Source: Clostridia bacterium
GTDB taxonomy: Bacteria > Bacillota_A > Clostridia > Oscillospirales > CAG-272
Assembly: GCA_017462125.1 (NCBI GenBank)
Contig: JAFTRQ010000136.1
Span: 1 to 10,124, forward strand
Length of the DNA stretch: 10,124 nt
Reading direction: 5' to 3'
Made by a program: the position numbers and the translations under genes. Below are positions 1 to 6,871 of the stretch, piece by piece (the first letter of the stretch is position 1; each line of letters opens with the position of its first letter). The notes under the pieces are model-generated. The model did no database searches, was not told the DNA's origin, and worked only from the letters and a program-made list of their open reading frames with translations.

Positions 1-40
1 AAAAGAGCGAGAGCAATTTAAAAATTGCAATATATAATGA

Positions 41-85
41 ATCCCAAGGCACTCATCGAAAGCGCCTTGGGATTTCTTGCTTTTT
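41..85. terminator. Hairpin I, possible bidirectional terminator
   Basis: A 10-bp perfect stem pairs 41-50 (ATCCCAAGGC) with 64-73 (GCCTTGGGAT) across a 13-nt loop. On the plus strand it is followed by an interrupted T-rich stretch ending in TTTTT at 81-85. On the minus strand it is followed by a T-rich but interrupted stretch (TTCATTATATATT). It is the best candidate terminator for the big lipoprotein gene, which reads leftward and ends at 242, but neither tail is a clean U-run and the distance of about 170 nt from the stop codon is long. Confidence 0.45.
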
Positions 86-139
86 CCGTTCTTACACTCT
101 GCCGTACCCTCGTACGGCTACGAATGTAAGAACGAAAAA
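81..139. other. Nested inverted repeat (hairpin II)
   Basis: The outer arms 87-96 (CGTTCTTACA) and 125-134 (TGTAAGAACG) pair perfectly. They extend by five T-A pairs (81-85 with 135-139) across one bulged base at 86. Inside lies a second perfect stem, 101-107 (GCCGTAC) with 112-118 (GTACGGC), closed by a 4-nt loop. The result is a long stem with an internal loop and an apical hairpin. The A/T ends are consumed by the stem, so it does not look like a simple terminator on either strand. No protein gene is supported here. The function is unknown: it could be the 3' structure of the lipoprotein mRNA or part of a small RNA. Confidence 0.5.
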
Positions 140-165
140 TACACCTACCTTTTTCGACCTCTGCC

Positions 166-192
166 ATCGTGTCGAGATTTTCTCGACACGAT
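166..192. other. Perfect hairpin III
   Basis: A 12-bp perfect stem pairs 166-177 (ATCGTGTCGAGA) with 181-192 (TCTCGACACGAT) around a TTT loop. No U-run follows on either strand, so it is not a complete intrinsic terminator by itself. It lies two bases from the next hairpin and is part of the cluster of four inverted repeats downstream of the lipoprotein gene. Confidence 0.55.
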
Positions 193-194
193 GT

Positions 195-228
195 GGGCTT
201 GTCTCTTTTTCAGAGACAAGCCCTTTTT
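195..228 (+). terminator. Intrinsic terminator, plus strand (hairpin IV)
   Basis: A 12-bp perfect stem pairs 195-206 (GGGCTTGTCTCT) with 212-223 (AGAGACAAGCCC) around a 5-nt loop, directly followed by TTTTT at 224-228. This is a textbook Rho-independent terminator for plus-strand transcripts. On the minus strand the same stem is preceded by A's and followed by ACATCG, so it should not terminate the leftward lipoprotein transcript well. No plus-strand gene is visible in the window, so it probably stops transcripts entering from beyond position 1 or an unrecognised short RNA within 1-228. Confidence 0.6.
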
Positions 229-241
229 ACATTACGTACAG

Positions 242-3200
242 TTATTCAAGCACGGTTACGTTTGTTACACGCGCGATCAAGCAAAGCTTATCGGGCTCCT
301 TCACGGGCACAGCCGCAAAGATAACCTCAACCGTCTTACCCGCATAATCAGACAGATCTGCCGCAAGACCCGAAACGCTCTCTCCCGCACCGGCAGCACC
401 GCCATACGTACTGTTCATAGGAGAGTTTTCCGAGAAGGTATACGAGCCAACGCTTTTGATCACAACGTTATAGTGAGCAGTTCCCGCACCGTTACCGGGG
501 CCGTCACAGTTGTAGCCCACAGCATCGTTCCAGGTCTTTCCACCGTCGGCAGACCAAACGTATTTCACAATACCTCCATCCACCACGGTCCATCCTGTAA
601 ACACAAGATTGCTTCCCTTTACGGTACGGATCTCATAATAGAAGTTATCAACGCCTGTGACAGAGTTACCGCCGCGTCCTCCGAAATTCTTGGCACCGCC
701 TTCACCCATGCCGTTGATCATATCCAGCGAGCATCCGTACACCAGTGAGGATTCGCTATATCCCGAGGAGGGATCAATACAGCCCTTGTTATTCTCCGCC
801 TTCTTTTCCTCGGCTGTGCGGTTATCCTCGGTCTCCTCCTCCGTAGAGTCGGGGAGCAGCTCGTCGGCATCGGGAGCTGTCGAGCTGCCGATGACCTCCA
901 CATCCTTGAACAAAGCAAGCAGGCAAAGTCCGCGTGTATCCTTGGAAGGAACCGCCGCAAGCACCACGTCCACGGTCTGTCCCTTATACGCGCTCAGGTT
1001 AATGGCAATTCCGCCGACACCGTCATTGAACTGATAGGTGCTGTTCTTCTCGGTTCCCGCGGCGAACTGATACGCACCGATCGATTTGCGCACTACGTTC
1101 TGATGGGCAGTTCCCGCTCCGTTTCCAACACCTGCAATGGTATAAGTTCCGATCTGATACCAGGTCTTTCCACCGTCGGCAGACCAGATATATTTTTCAA
1201 TACCGCCGTCGGCAATAGACCAACCCGCAATCACAAGATTGCCGTCGGAAAGTGTTTTGTCACCAAAGTTGATCACGTCAACGCCATATTTTGAGTCACC
1301 GCCTCTGGATCCGTAGGTGTCGTTGGAGCCCTTTTCGGCGCCGTTGATCTTATCAAAATGCGCTCCGTAAACCACGTCGGAAATATGATATCCCGAGGAA
1401 GAATCCACACACATCGCGTTATTTTCGTTTTTCAGCTCTTCCGAGGTCTTGTAATCGTCTCCGTATTCAAAGCGCATTGCATCACCCTCGGTTGCAAAGA
1501 AAGCGATATATGCGATATCAAGATATGCATTCTTTCCGATTCCGCCGTTTACGTTCATAAAGTCGAATCGGAAGTATTTCAAGTCCTTGCCGTTATAGTT
1601 CTCGAGAACAGTCGCCGCATCAACGACGTAATAATGCCATTCGCCGTCATTAACGAAGCCCTCCTTCACACTACCGCCCGGAGCCGCGCTGTTGGAATTC
1701 AACCAGCTCTCGTGATAGCCCTCGGTCACAGTTCTGTATTTAAATGCGAAATAAGGAGCGCTGGCGATACCGGAGGCATCGTTCTCCAAAACAACGTATG
1801 CTTCGGGAGCTCCCGCCTCTGCCCAAAGGCGAGCAAACCTGGTGCTGTCAGCGTCCGTTTCCAGATCCACGTCCAACAGCTTGAAGGAGTTTTCCGACTG
1901 ATATGCCTCTTGGGTCATAAGATAGACGTCCTGTGCGCTGTAATAAAGCGTGGGCGCGCCTTCACCCGCAGGCTTGGTCTCTTCCTCAAGGACTACCTCT
2001 TCATCCTCCTCGGTCACTTCCTCAAGCACGCCGGTCTCAAGCTCGGGATACTTTTCAAAGCCTTCTGCCACGATTCTGAATTTTCTCTCCGCTCCGTTCT
2101 CGGTAGGAATCACAAAGGAATACGAGAACGAACCGTCGCCATCGTAATGGACGCAGTAGCCATCATAATAATGCGAATTTCCTGCTTTATCGGGTGTATT
2201 TGCCGACGAGAGCTCATAATCCACCCATTTTCCGTCCACAAGCTCCTGTACCGTGGGATTTGTCAGCACGTTGAATCCAAGCACGCGAACCACACCGTTG
2301 TTATGTCCGCCCGAAAAGGTGAACTCGGCTTGATTGTTCTCGGCCTTGATCATCGGAATATATGCGTCCTCGATCACCTGACCCACAGTAGCGGTCACCT
2401 TATAGGGATCAATGCAGGAATCCTGTCTGACCTGCAGCACGTTGGAATCATCCGTCGCGTTTGCCATACCCCAAGGCAAAAGGATCATATCGATATCGAT
2501 ATAGTCACCCTTCTGCAGCGTGATCTTGCCAATATCGAGAGAAAGCCTGCTGGAATTGGTATTATCACTGTACCACTCCTCCAGCATAAAGCTACCGTCA
2601 TACGCCTTGCCGCCAAGCTTGATGTCCCAAGACTTGATGATCACCGCGTAGTTGGTGGCTCTGTTGGTCTTATCACTGAGAGTGGTGAAGAAGTCAAAGT
2701 AAGGATATTCGTTTCCAAGCCTGATGATTCTGCTTTCCGCGCTCTTGTGCGCTTTTTCAACCACAGACTTGTTGTTCTCGTCCAAATAGCCTATATGCTC
2801 AAATATCTGGAAGCGGGAGTTGAGCTTGATAATATTGAAATCCTTAAGAAAATTCTCAATCTCAACGGTATCGTTTACATCGTATCTGAGTGAATAATAG
2901 GTTCTGTTTTCATCGGTCTGCGGCATCTCCGCGTGACGGTAGCTTGCGGTGATCTTGCCGTCGTCCGAAACGTAGTCCAGTGTAATGTCAGCATACGTCG
3001 GGCCTGCCGCATCGATCCTATCACTGACAAAGTCAGATGCGTAATGCGAGCCGTCTGCCGTGTAATACTCAAGCCAGGTAATAGTGGCACAGCTGTTATG
3101 CTGAGGCTGACTGTCCCAAAGCTGAGCAGACATAGCGCGGAAATCAGGCAGCGTCCAAAGAGACTTACCCGAGGTTACGTGGAACTCGTAAACCACGCCG

Positions 3201-5194
3201 TTATCCACGTCGTTAACCATCTGGAATCCGTTTGCGCCGTACATCGGAGCGATACAGTTCGTCTCCGTCACACCTGTAGAAAGATGATAATAGGGGGCAT
3301 AATATTGGATCCAGGATAGTTGCTTTAAGGGGAACTGACCCCAATTCTGATACAGATTCAGAATCGAGAAGGTCTGCGAGCTGCCCGCGTTCACCATAAG
3401 AGGCATATAAACCTCACAATAAGAGGTGTCGTGCAGGAAGATCGATTCCTCGCCGTCATTACCAAAGTTTTTGATAACCTGAAGCGGTACAGGCAACATC
3501 ATATCGTTCTTATCAAGCACAGCAGCACACTCAAGTCCACCGGTCGTGCCACGTGTGTAGAGATAGATCCTTCTGTCAAGATCGTCGCCCTTTACCGTGG
3601 TATAGGCTCTGTAATGCTGATTGGGTCTCTGATAATATGCGGTATTAAAATCCGTGCTGTTGATGCTGATACGGTATGCGCCGCGCAACGCATCATATCC
3701 AACGAATTTTGAATGCAAGGAGGGATCGTCAGACACGTATCTGACGTCAAAGTTCTTTTCTGTCAAGGGATTTCTTTCGATCTCCGCTTCCTTCAAGAAG
3801 GCATCAAAGCTGTGGGTCGTGTCGGTGTAGATTCTATGACCCATATAAAAATTGGTCTTATCCGCCAGCACCGCTCCCGCTTCAAGTACCATTTCCTGTG
3901 TAATCACGTAGCGATCGCCCTCAAGCGCCACCGTCAAGGTACCGCTACCCTCGTGATTCGCAAGGATATATCCAAACACGCCCGCATTTTTAATATCAAA
4001 GCCCACGTACTCCACCGTCGTGAAATCCACACCGCCCAGCGTGGTATGCGTACCCTTTGCATCCTTCACGATCAGTTTTGCAACGGTATCGGCCGCAATA
4101 TCGGTGACCATTCCGTAAGATGCCACCTTATCGGTTTCAGCGGTAGTTACAAAATGGAGCTCCTGATGCAGCTTGTCGGAATATGCGTGCAATCCCCTGT
4201 CAAATCTGACGGGAATATTATTCTCGTTGATATTGACCGCCTTGACCGACTTGATCTGAACGGTCTCGCCTTCAAATTTACCCATATCAAAACGGATACC
4301 GGTAACCTTATTCTTATAGCCCTTCAGATCGTCGAGACGGATAACGTAGGTATGATAATCATCACCCGGAATTACCGAAATGTATTTCGACATCGAATTT
4401 GAATAGCCCGATGCGCCCACTTTGATAAACACCTGTATCCAGAAGAGCTCTTCTGTCTTGACGGTCAACAGCAGCGCATTGTATTCCTTGGCAGAAAACG
4501 TCACCTTATTATTCCGCACACCGGGATCAGAGCATTGATCGACAGTAAACGAGAAGACTCCGTCCTCATCAACACCGTGGCAAGTAACCTGATTCGAATC
4601 GGTGGATTCAAAATCGGAGACCTCAATATCGTATCCGTCCGCAATGATGGCATCTCCATCCGCAAAGCCTTGGTCGGTAATGCGGGCTTCCTGATAATAA
4701 TATCCGCCACGGTAAATATTAAAGGAGCTTCCTGTCATCCAATCGGACGCAAAATACGTCTTGCCATCCGTCGTTTTCACAAACGCGTCCATCGTATCGT
4801 TTATGTAGACACCGCCATTTTTGTTGGTTATGGAGGATACAAGGTTGGGAGCACTGTTCGACAGCCCATGCGTCAATATCATATTCTGATTCTCAATGAC
4901 GGCATTGGAGCGAGTTGCATCTCCGTAATAAGCCTCCACTCCGTCGGCAAGATAATCGGCATATTCGATCATCTGACCGTACTCCATATCAAGCTTTCCA
5001 ATCGGAAGCTCCGTGGTCTGCTCACCCTCATAAGAAGTGGTTTCTTCTATATTGGATTCTGTCTTATTCGCGTCAGTATCCTCATTTGTGCCCGAAACGT
5101 CTCCGTTATTCGATCTGCACGACAAGCATACCGCGCTCAGCAGCATCAGAGTAGCTAACAAGAATGATAGCTTTCTTATATTGATCCTTTTCAT
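242..5194 (-). CDS. Giant secreted lipoprotein with duplicated C-terminal Asp-box modules, function unknown
   Basis: The 1650-aa protein begins with a basic n-region, a hydrophobic core (about residues 9-22) and Cys23/Cys26. Cys26, preceded by Leu-Ser, is the likelier lipidation site, although the box is not canonical. A Ser/Asn/Thr/Glu/Asp-rich linker to about residue 65 follows, as in Gram-positive lipoproteins anchored in the membrane and exposed outside. Residues of about 210-325 and 1082-1245 have the alternating beta-strand look of galactose-binding or CBM-like sandwiches (inference). The central 330-1050 is unrecognised and rich in Tyr, Asp and Trp. An acidic linker lies near 1055-1080. 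Two tandem modules (1257-1435 and 1467-1650) end the protein, each with a perfect Asp-box, WSADGGKTW. The start is fixed by GGAGGG 6 nt upstream of ATG. The gene has its own promoter and no operon partner. No catalytic motif, sortase signal or C-terminal TM was seen. The gene is certain; its role is not known, and a surface, perhaps glycan-related, function is only suggested. Confidence 0.93.
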   Translation of the reverse strand: MKRINIRKLSFLLATLMLLSAVCLSCRSNNGDVSGTNEDTDANKTESNIEETTSYEGEQTTELPIGKLDMEYGQMIEYADYLADGVEAYYGDATRSNAVIENQNMILTHGLSNSAPNLVSSITNKNGGVYINDTMDAFVKTTDGKTYFASDWMTGSSFNIYRGGYYYQEARITDQGFADGDAIIADGYDIEVSDFESTDSNQVTCHGVDEDGVFSFTVDQCSDPGVRNNKVTFSAKEYNALLLTVKTEELFWIQVFIKVGASGYSNSMSKYISVIPGDDYHTYVIRLDDLKGYKNKVTGIRFDMGKFEGETVQIKSVKAVNINENNIPVRFDRGLHAYSDKLHQELHFVTTAETDKVASYGMVTDIAADTVAKLIVKDAKGTHTTLGGVDFTTVEYVGFDIKNAGVFGYILANHEGSGTLTVALEGDRYVITQEMVLEAGAVLADKTNFYMGHRIYTDTTHSFDAFLKEAEIERNPLTEKNFDVRYVSDDPSLHSKFVGYDALRGAYRISINSTDFNTAYYQRPNQHYRAYTTVKGDDLDRRIYLYTRGTTGGLECAAVLDKNDMMLPVPLQVIKNFGNDGEESIFLHDTSYCEVYMPLMVNAGSSQTFSILNLYQNWGQFPLKQLSWIQYYAPYYHLSTGVTETNCIAPMYGANGFQMVNDVDNGVVYEFHVTSGKSLWTLPDFRAMSAQLWDSQPQHNSCATITWLEYYTADGSHYASDFVSDRIDAAGPTYADITLDYVSDDGKITASYRHAEMPQTDENRTYYSLRYDVNDTVEIENFLKDFNIIKLNSRFQIFEHIGYLDENNKSVVEKAHKSAESRIIRLGNEYPYFDFFTTLSDKTNRATNYAVIIKSWDIKLGGKAYDGSFMLEEWYSDNTNSSRLSLDIGKITLQKGDYIDIDMILLPWGMANATDDSNVLQVRQDSCIDPYKVTATVGQVIEDAYIPMIKAENNQAEFTFSGGHNNGVVRVLGFNVLTNPTVQELVDGKWVDYELSSANTPDKAGNSHYYDGYCVHYDGDGSFSYSFVIPTENGAERKFRIVAEGFEKYPELETGVLEEVTEEDEEVVLEEETKPAGEGAPTLYYSAQDVYLMTQEAYQSENSFKLLDVDLETDADSTRFARLWAEAGAPEAYVVLENDASGIASAPYFAFKYRTVTEGYHESWLNSNSAAPGGSVKEGFVNDGEWHYYVVDAATVLENYNGKDLKYFRFDFMNVNGGIGKNAYLDIAYIAFFATEGDAMRFEYGDDYKTSEELKNENNAMCVDSSSGYHISDVVYGAHFDKINGAEKGSNDTYGSRGGDSKYGVDVINFGDKTLSDGNLVIAGWSIADGGIEKYIWSADGGKTWYQIGTYTIAGVGNGAGTAHQNVVRKSIGAYQFAAGTEKNSTYQFNDGVGGIAINLSAYKGQTVDVVLAAVPSKDTRGLCLLALFKDVEVIGSSTAPDADELLPDSTEEETEDNRTAEEKKAENNKGCIDPSSGYSESSLVYGCSLDMINGMGEGGAKNFGGRGGNSVTGVDNFYYEIRTVKGSNLVFTGWTVVDGGIVKYVWSADGGKTWNDAVGYNCDGPGNGAGTAHYNVVIKSVGSYTFSENSPMNSTYGGAAGAGESVSGLAADLSDYAGKTVEVIFAAVPVKEPDKLCLIARVTNVTVLE
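245..796 (-). repeat. C-terminal module, copy 2 (residues 1467-1650)
   Basis: This is the second of two homologous modules in the large lipoprotein. It starts at ENNKGCIDPSSGY and contains GWTVVDGGIVKYVW, the Asp-box WSADGGKTW (residues 1547-1555), GNGAGTAHYNVV and a final beta-rich segment. By eye about half of its residues match copy 1. The 27 nucleotides encoding the Asp-box (530-556) are identical to those in copy 1 (1160-1186). Confidence 0.85.
890..1426 (-). repeat. C-terminal module, copy 1 (residues 1257-1435)
   Basis: This is the first copy of the duplicated module. It starts at ENNAMCVDSSSGY and carries GWSIADGGIEKYIW, the Asp-box WSADGGKTW (residues 1337-1345), and GNGAGTAHQNVV. 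An acidic Glu/Thr-rich linker of about 30 residues separates it from copy 2. In known families Asp-boxes (S-x-D-x-G-x-T-W) form structural hairpins in beta-propellers such as sialidases. Here there is only one per module, so a full BNR propeller is unlikely. Confidence 0.85.
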
Positions 5195-5225
5195 AATATT
5201 CCCTCCGATGATTCGTTACATTATA

Positions 5226-5254
5226 ATTATATCAGCAGTATTCGGATTCGTCAA
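5226..5254 (-). promoter_or_regulatory. Sigma-A promoter of the lipoprotein gene
   Basis: On the minus strand, TTGACG (5254-5249) and TATAAT (5231-5226) are separated by exactly 17 bp. The -10 box is preceded by TG plus one base, making an extended -10 (TGATATAAT). This is close to the sigma-A consensus and predicts strong transcription. The start would fall near 5219, giving a leader of about 25 nt before the ATG at 5194. Confidence 0.8.
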
Positions 5255-5268
5255 GCGCTTGTCCGAAT
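5241..5268. promoter_or_regulatory. Palindrome over the -35 box, possible operator
   Basis: A perfect 10-bp palindrome CAAGCGCTTG (5252-5261) is flanked by ATTCG on the left (5246-5250) and CGAAT on the right (5264-5268). The outer arms TTCGGA (5241-5246) and TCCGAA (5262-5267) also match. The element covers the -35 hexamer and the upstream edge of the spacer of the lipoprotein promoter, the usual position for a repressor operator. No regulator gene is nearby, so the partner is unknown. Confidence 0.45.
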
Positions 5269-5390
5269 TTTATATATATTGTCTTGATAATCTCATTATT
5301 ATAATATCACATATTTTCTGATATTTCTATAGTGTTTTGCTCATTAATTATCATTTTTCACTCACTGCATATATTTTTAAGGGATAATTC

Positions 5391-5423
5391 AAAAAGAGCG
5401 AGATCGTTATGACCTCACTCTTT
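5391..5423 (-). terminator. Intrinsic terminator after the PuuD-like gene
   Basis: Read on the minus strand, 5423-5411 pairs with 5405-5393 over 13 positions around a 5-nt loop, with two G-U wobbles, and the 3' arm runs into TTTTT. On the plus strand the two wobble positions would become A-C mismatches and there is no T-run after the stem, so the signal is strand-specific. It lies 7 nt past the stop codon of the hydrolase gene and isolates it from the lipoprotein gene. The interval 5270-5390 beyond it is AT-rich and shows no gene. Confidence 0.75.
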
Positions 5424-5429
5424 CCAAAA

Positions 5430-6113
5430 TCATTTATTTTTGCAGGCATTTACGAATTCGGCAAATATTTTTGAGGACGTTTCGTCAATATCGTAATAGC
5501 CCTCGGGATGCCACTGTACGCCAAGCAAGAACGGATGTTCTTTTGAGCAATAGGCTTCCAGATATCCATCGGCGCTATAAGCATCTGCAACAAGACTGTT
5601 GGCAAGCTTGTTTACAACTTGATGATGAAAAGAATTCGTATAGATCTGTTCACAGCCGAGAATTCTGCTGAGCATTCCTCCCTTGACCAGATCAACGCCC
5701 TGTTCTCTCACAGCACGTCTTGCTTCCTGTACGTGACCGTCAATATGCTGTATCAGATCACCGCCCAAAAAAACGTTGATCACCTGTTCGCCTCGGCAAA
5801 TACCTAAAATAGGCTTTCCTGTTTTATATGCCGCGTGGAACATTTTCTGCTCAAAGGCGTCTCTTTCAGTACATATGTTCTCCGTCTTGGGATGCTTCTC
5901 CTGTCCGTAATACGCAGGATCAAGGTCATCTCCACCTGTAAACAGAAAGCCGTCAAATTCTTCCGCAAACTGCTCGATCTTTTTTTCATCATCCGTATAC
6001 GGCAACGCAACCGCGCATCCGCCCGCATGCCAAATTGCATTTAAATATGTTCTGTTTACTGCCATCAAGCCGTCTTCCAATGATACCGCCAATGCGATCA
6101 ATGGTCTATTCAT
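5430..6113 (-). CDS. Gamma-glutamyl-GABA hydrolase-like class I glutamine amidotransferase (peptidase C26)
   Basis: The 227-aa protein has the full PuuD/peptidase C26 signature: FLFTGGDDLDPAYYG (57-70), the nucleophile elbow GICRGEQ with Cys106, NVFLGGDLIQH (113-123), SFHHQ (161-165), and GVQWHPEG with His202 and Glu204 completing the Cys-His-Glu triad. The family hydrolyses gamma-glutamyl amide bonds in the cytoplasm; the best known member cleaves gamma-glutamyl-GABA in putrescine degradation. No other puu gene is in the window, so the substrate cannot be assigned. Length is slightly below the roughly 250 aa usual for the family but no motif is missing. The ATG is preceded by AGAGG at about 8 nt. 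It lies 60 bp after the membrane-protein gene, separated by a hairpin, and no promoter is obvious in that gap, so read-through from upstream is possible. Confidence 0.88.
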   Translation of the reverse strand: MNRPLIALAVSLEDGLMAVNRTYLNAIWHAGGCAVALPYTDDEKKIEQFAEEFDGFLFTGGDDLDPAYYGQEKHPKTENICTERDAFEQKMFHAAYKTGKPILGICRGEQVINVFLGGDLIQHIDGHVQEARRAVREQGVDLVKGGMLSRILGCEQIYTNSFHHQVVNKLANSLVADAYSADGYLEAYCSKEHPFLLGVQWHPEGYYDIDETSSKIFAEFVNACKNK

Positions 6114-6137
6114 AACTTTTACCTCTCATTATTAATA

Positions 6138-6167
6138 AGACGGTGGCTACATAAGCAGCCACCGTCT
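6138..6167 (-). terminator. Terminator-like hairpin between membrane-protein and hydrolase genes
   Basis: An 11-bp perfect stem pairs AGACGGTGGCT (6138-6148) with AGCCACCGTCT (6157-6167) across an 8-nt loop. On the minus strand it is followed by TTATTAATAAT, a T/A-rich rather than pure U tail. It lies 7 bp after the TGA of the membrane-protein gene and just ahead of the hydrolase ribosome binding site. It is probably a partial terminator ending the parAB-serS unit, or an mRNA-stabilising or attenuating hairpin. Confidence 0.55.
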
Positions 6168-6173
6168 GCATAG

Positions 6174-6839
6174 TCAATTGCCCTTCATTACTGAAATGAA
6201 GTTGTCAATAAGCTTAATTACATCCGGCAACATATAGAATATAAACGCACATAACACGATCGCAAGAATAACCGTCAGGACAGCCGTGCCGACGTTCGCA
6301 CCCTGATCATCAAATTTGATCTCTGCAGCATACTTTTTTTCTTCCGGCAAATAAAAGTGCATTGTGTTACAATCGCGCTTAAATTCCGGCGCCTTGAACC
6401 TTTGCTTTTTGGGGTCATCCTTGTGTGCTTCTTCATATTCTGCACGCTTTTTTTCTACTTCTGCAAGAAACTCGTCCTCCTCAACGCAACGAACCCATCT
6501 CGACAGACTTCCGCCACTCTTGATCACGCCTCTGATTCCCGGGCTCTTCAAATAACCCAAATCATAAAGCGTTTTCGCCGTTTCTGCATTGAAGCATTCC
6601 TCATACATAAGCTTTCTTACAAATTCGCCAATGTATCTTTTGTTATAAACCGTACTGATAGAAGCAAAAATAATTCCGAAGGTGATACCGATAATCAACC
6701 ATCTAAGGGTGTTGAGCGCAGTCGTGCCGAGGGTGAAGTTTTCCAAATACGGCATATCCAGAGTAAAATATCTGTCGACAAAATACTCCCAAAGCTCCTC
6801 AAACAGGCTTTTTTCATTTGCAAGCGCTAAATAAAGCAC
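6174..6839 (-). CDS. Two-TM membrane protein, function unknown
   Basis: The protein is about 221 aa. I do not recognise a named family. It has an amphipathic N-terminal stretch rich in aromatic and acidic residues, a first membrane segment at about 47-66 (LRWLIIGITFGIIFASIS), a soluble charged middle of about 115 residues with Lys/Glu-rich helix (125-150), and a second membrane segment at about 184-204. Basic residues right after TM1 (NKRY, VRKL) suggest the middle part is cytoplasmic. Two in-frame GTG codons are adjacent (6842 and 6839). The AGGAGG at 6851-6846 is 3 nt from the first but 6 nt from the second, so I chose the second. It begins 32 bp after serS and is probably the last gene of the parA-parB-serS unit. 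A link to chromosome segregation or envelope function is only a guess from position. Confidence 0.82.
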   Translation of the reverse strand: MLYLALANEKSLFEELWEYFVDRYFTLDMPYLENFTLGTTALNTLRWLIIGITFGIIFASISTVYNKRYIGEFVRKLMYEECFNAETAKTLYDLGYLKSPGIRGVIKSGGSLSRWVRCVEEDEFLAEVEKKRAEYEEAHKDDPKKQRFKAPEFKRDCNTMHFYLPEEKKYAAEIKFDDQGANVGTAVLTVILAIVLCAFIFYMLPDVIKLIDNFISVMKGN

Positions 6840-6845
6840 CACAAT

Positions 6846-6851
6846 CCTCCT
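6846..6851 (-). promoter_or_regulatory. Shine-Dalgarno deciding the GTG start of the membrane-protein gene
   Basis: A perfect AGGAGG on the minus strand lies 3 nt before the first GTG (6842) and 6 nt before the second GTG (6839). Normal spacing favours the second codon. Confidence 0.7.
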
Positions 6852-6871
6852 TTCGGTTCATTTCCGGCTAA

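Noticed and set aside
1..12. AAAAGAGCGAGA at the window start, identical to part of the terminator at 5392-5403
   Set aside because: The pairing arm needed for a terminator is not found within the window to the right; a 12-bp match alone is not enough to call a repeat family.
33..38. Plus-strand TATAAT as promoter of a small RNA
   Set aside because: No acceptable -35 hexamer lies 16-18 bp upstream, and the region is AT-rich, so a chance match is likely. Hairpin I would overlap the start.
77..748. Plus-strand open frame of 223 codons over the left hairpin cluster and the end of the lipoprotein gene
   Set aside because: It runs through four hairpins and antisense to the well-supported lipoprotein modules, has a low-complexity shadow-like composition and no SD.
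1358..2893. Long plus-strand open frame (511 codons) antisense to the lipoprotein
   Set aside because: It is exactly antisense to the coding frame, rich in His/Val/Ile/Arg as expected of a mirror of biased codons, with no SD and no recognisable domain.
3546..3560. CACGTG within the lipoprotein gene as an extra parS
   Set aside because: The flanks (TGC and TGT) do not match the TGTT/AACA arms of parS, so only the six-base core agrees.
6114..6173. Promoter for the PuuD-like gene in the 60-bp gap
   Set aside because: TTGACT at 6177-6172 has no matching -10 box at 16-18 bp, and the gap is mostly occupied by the hairpin.
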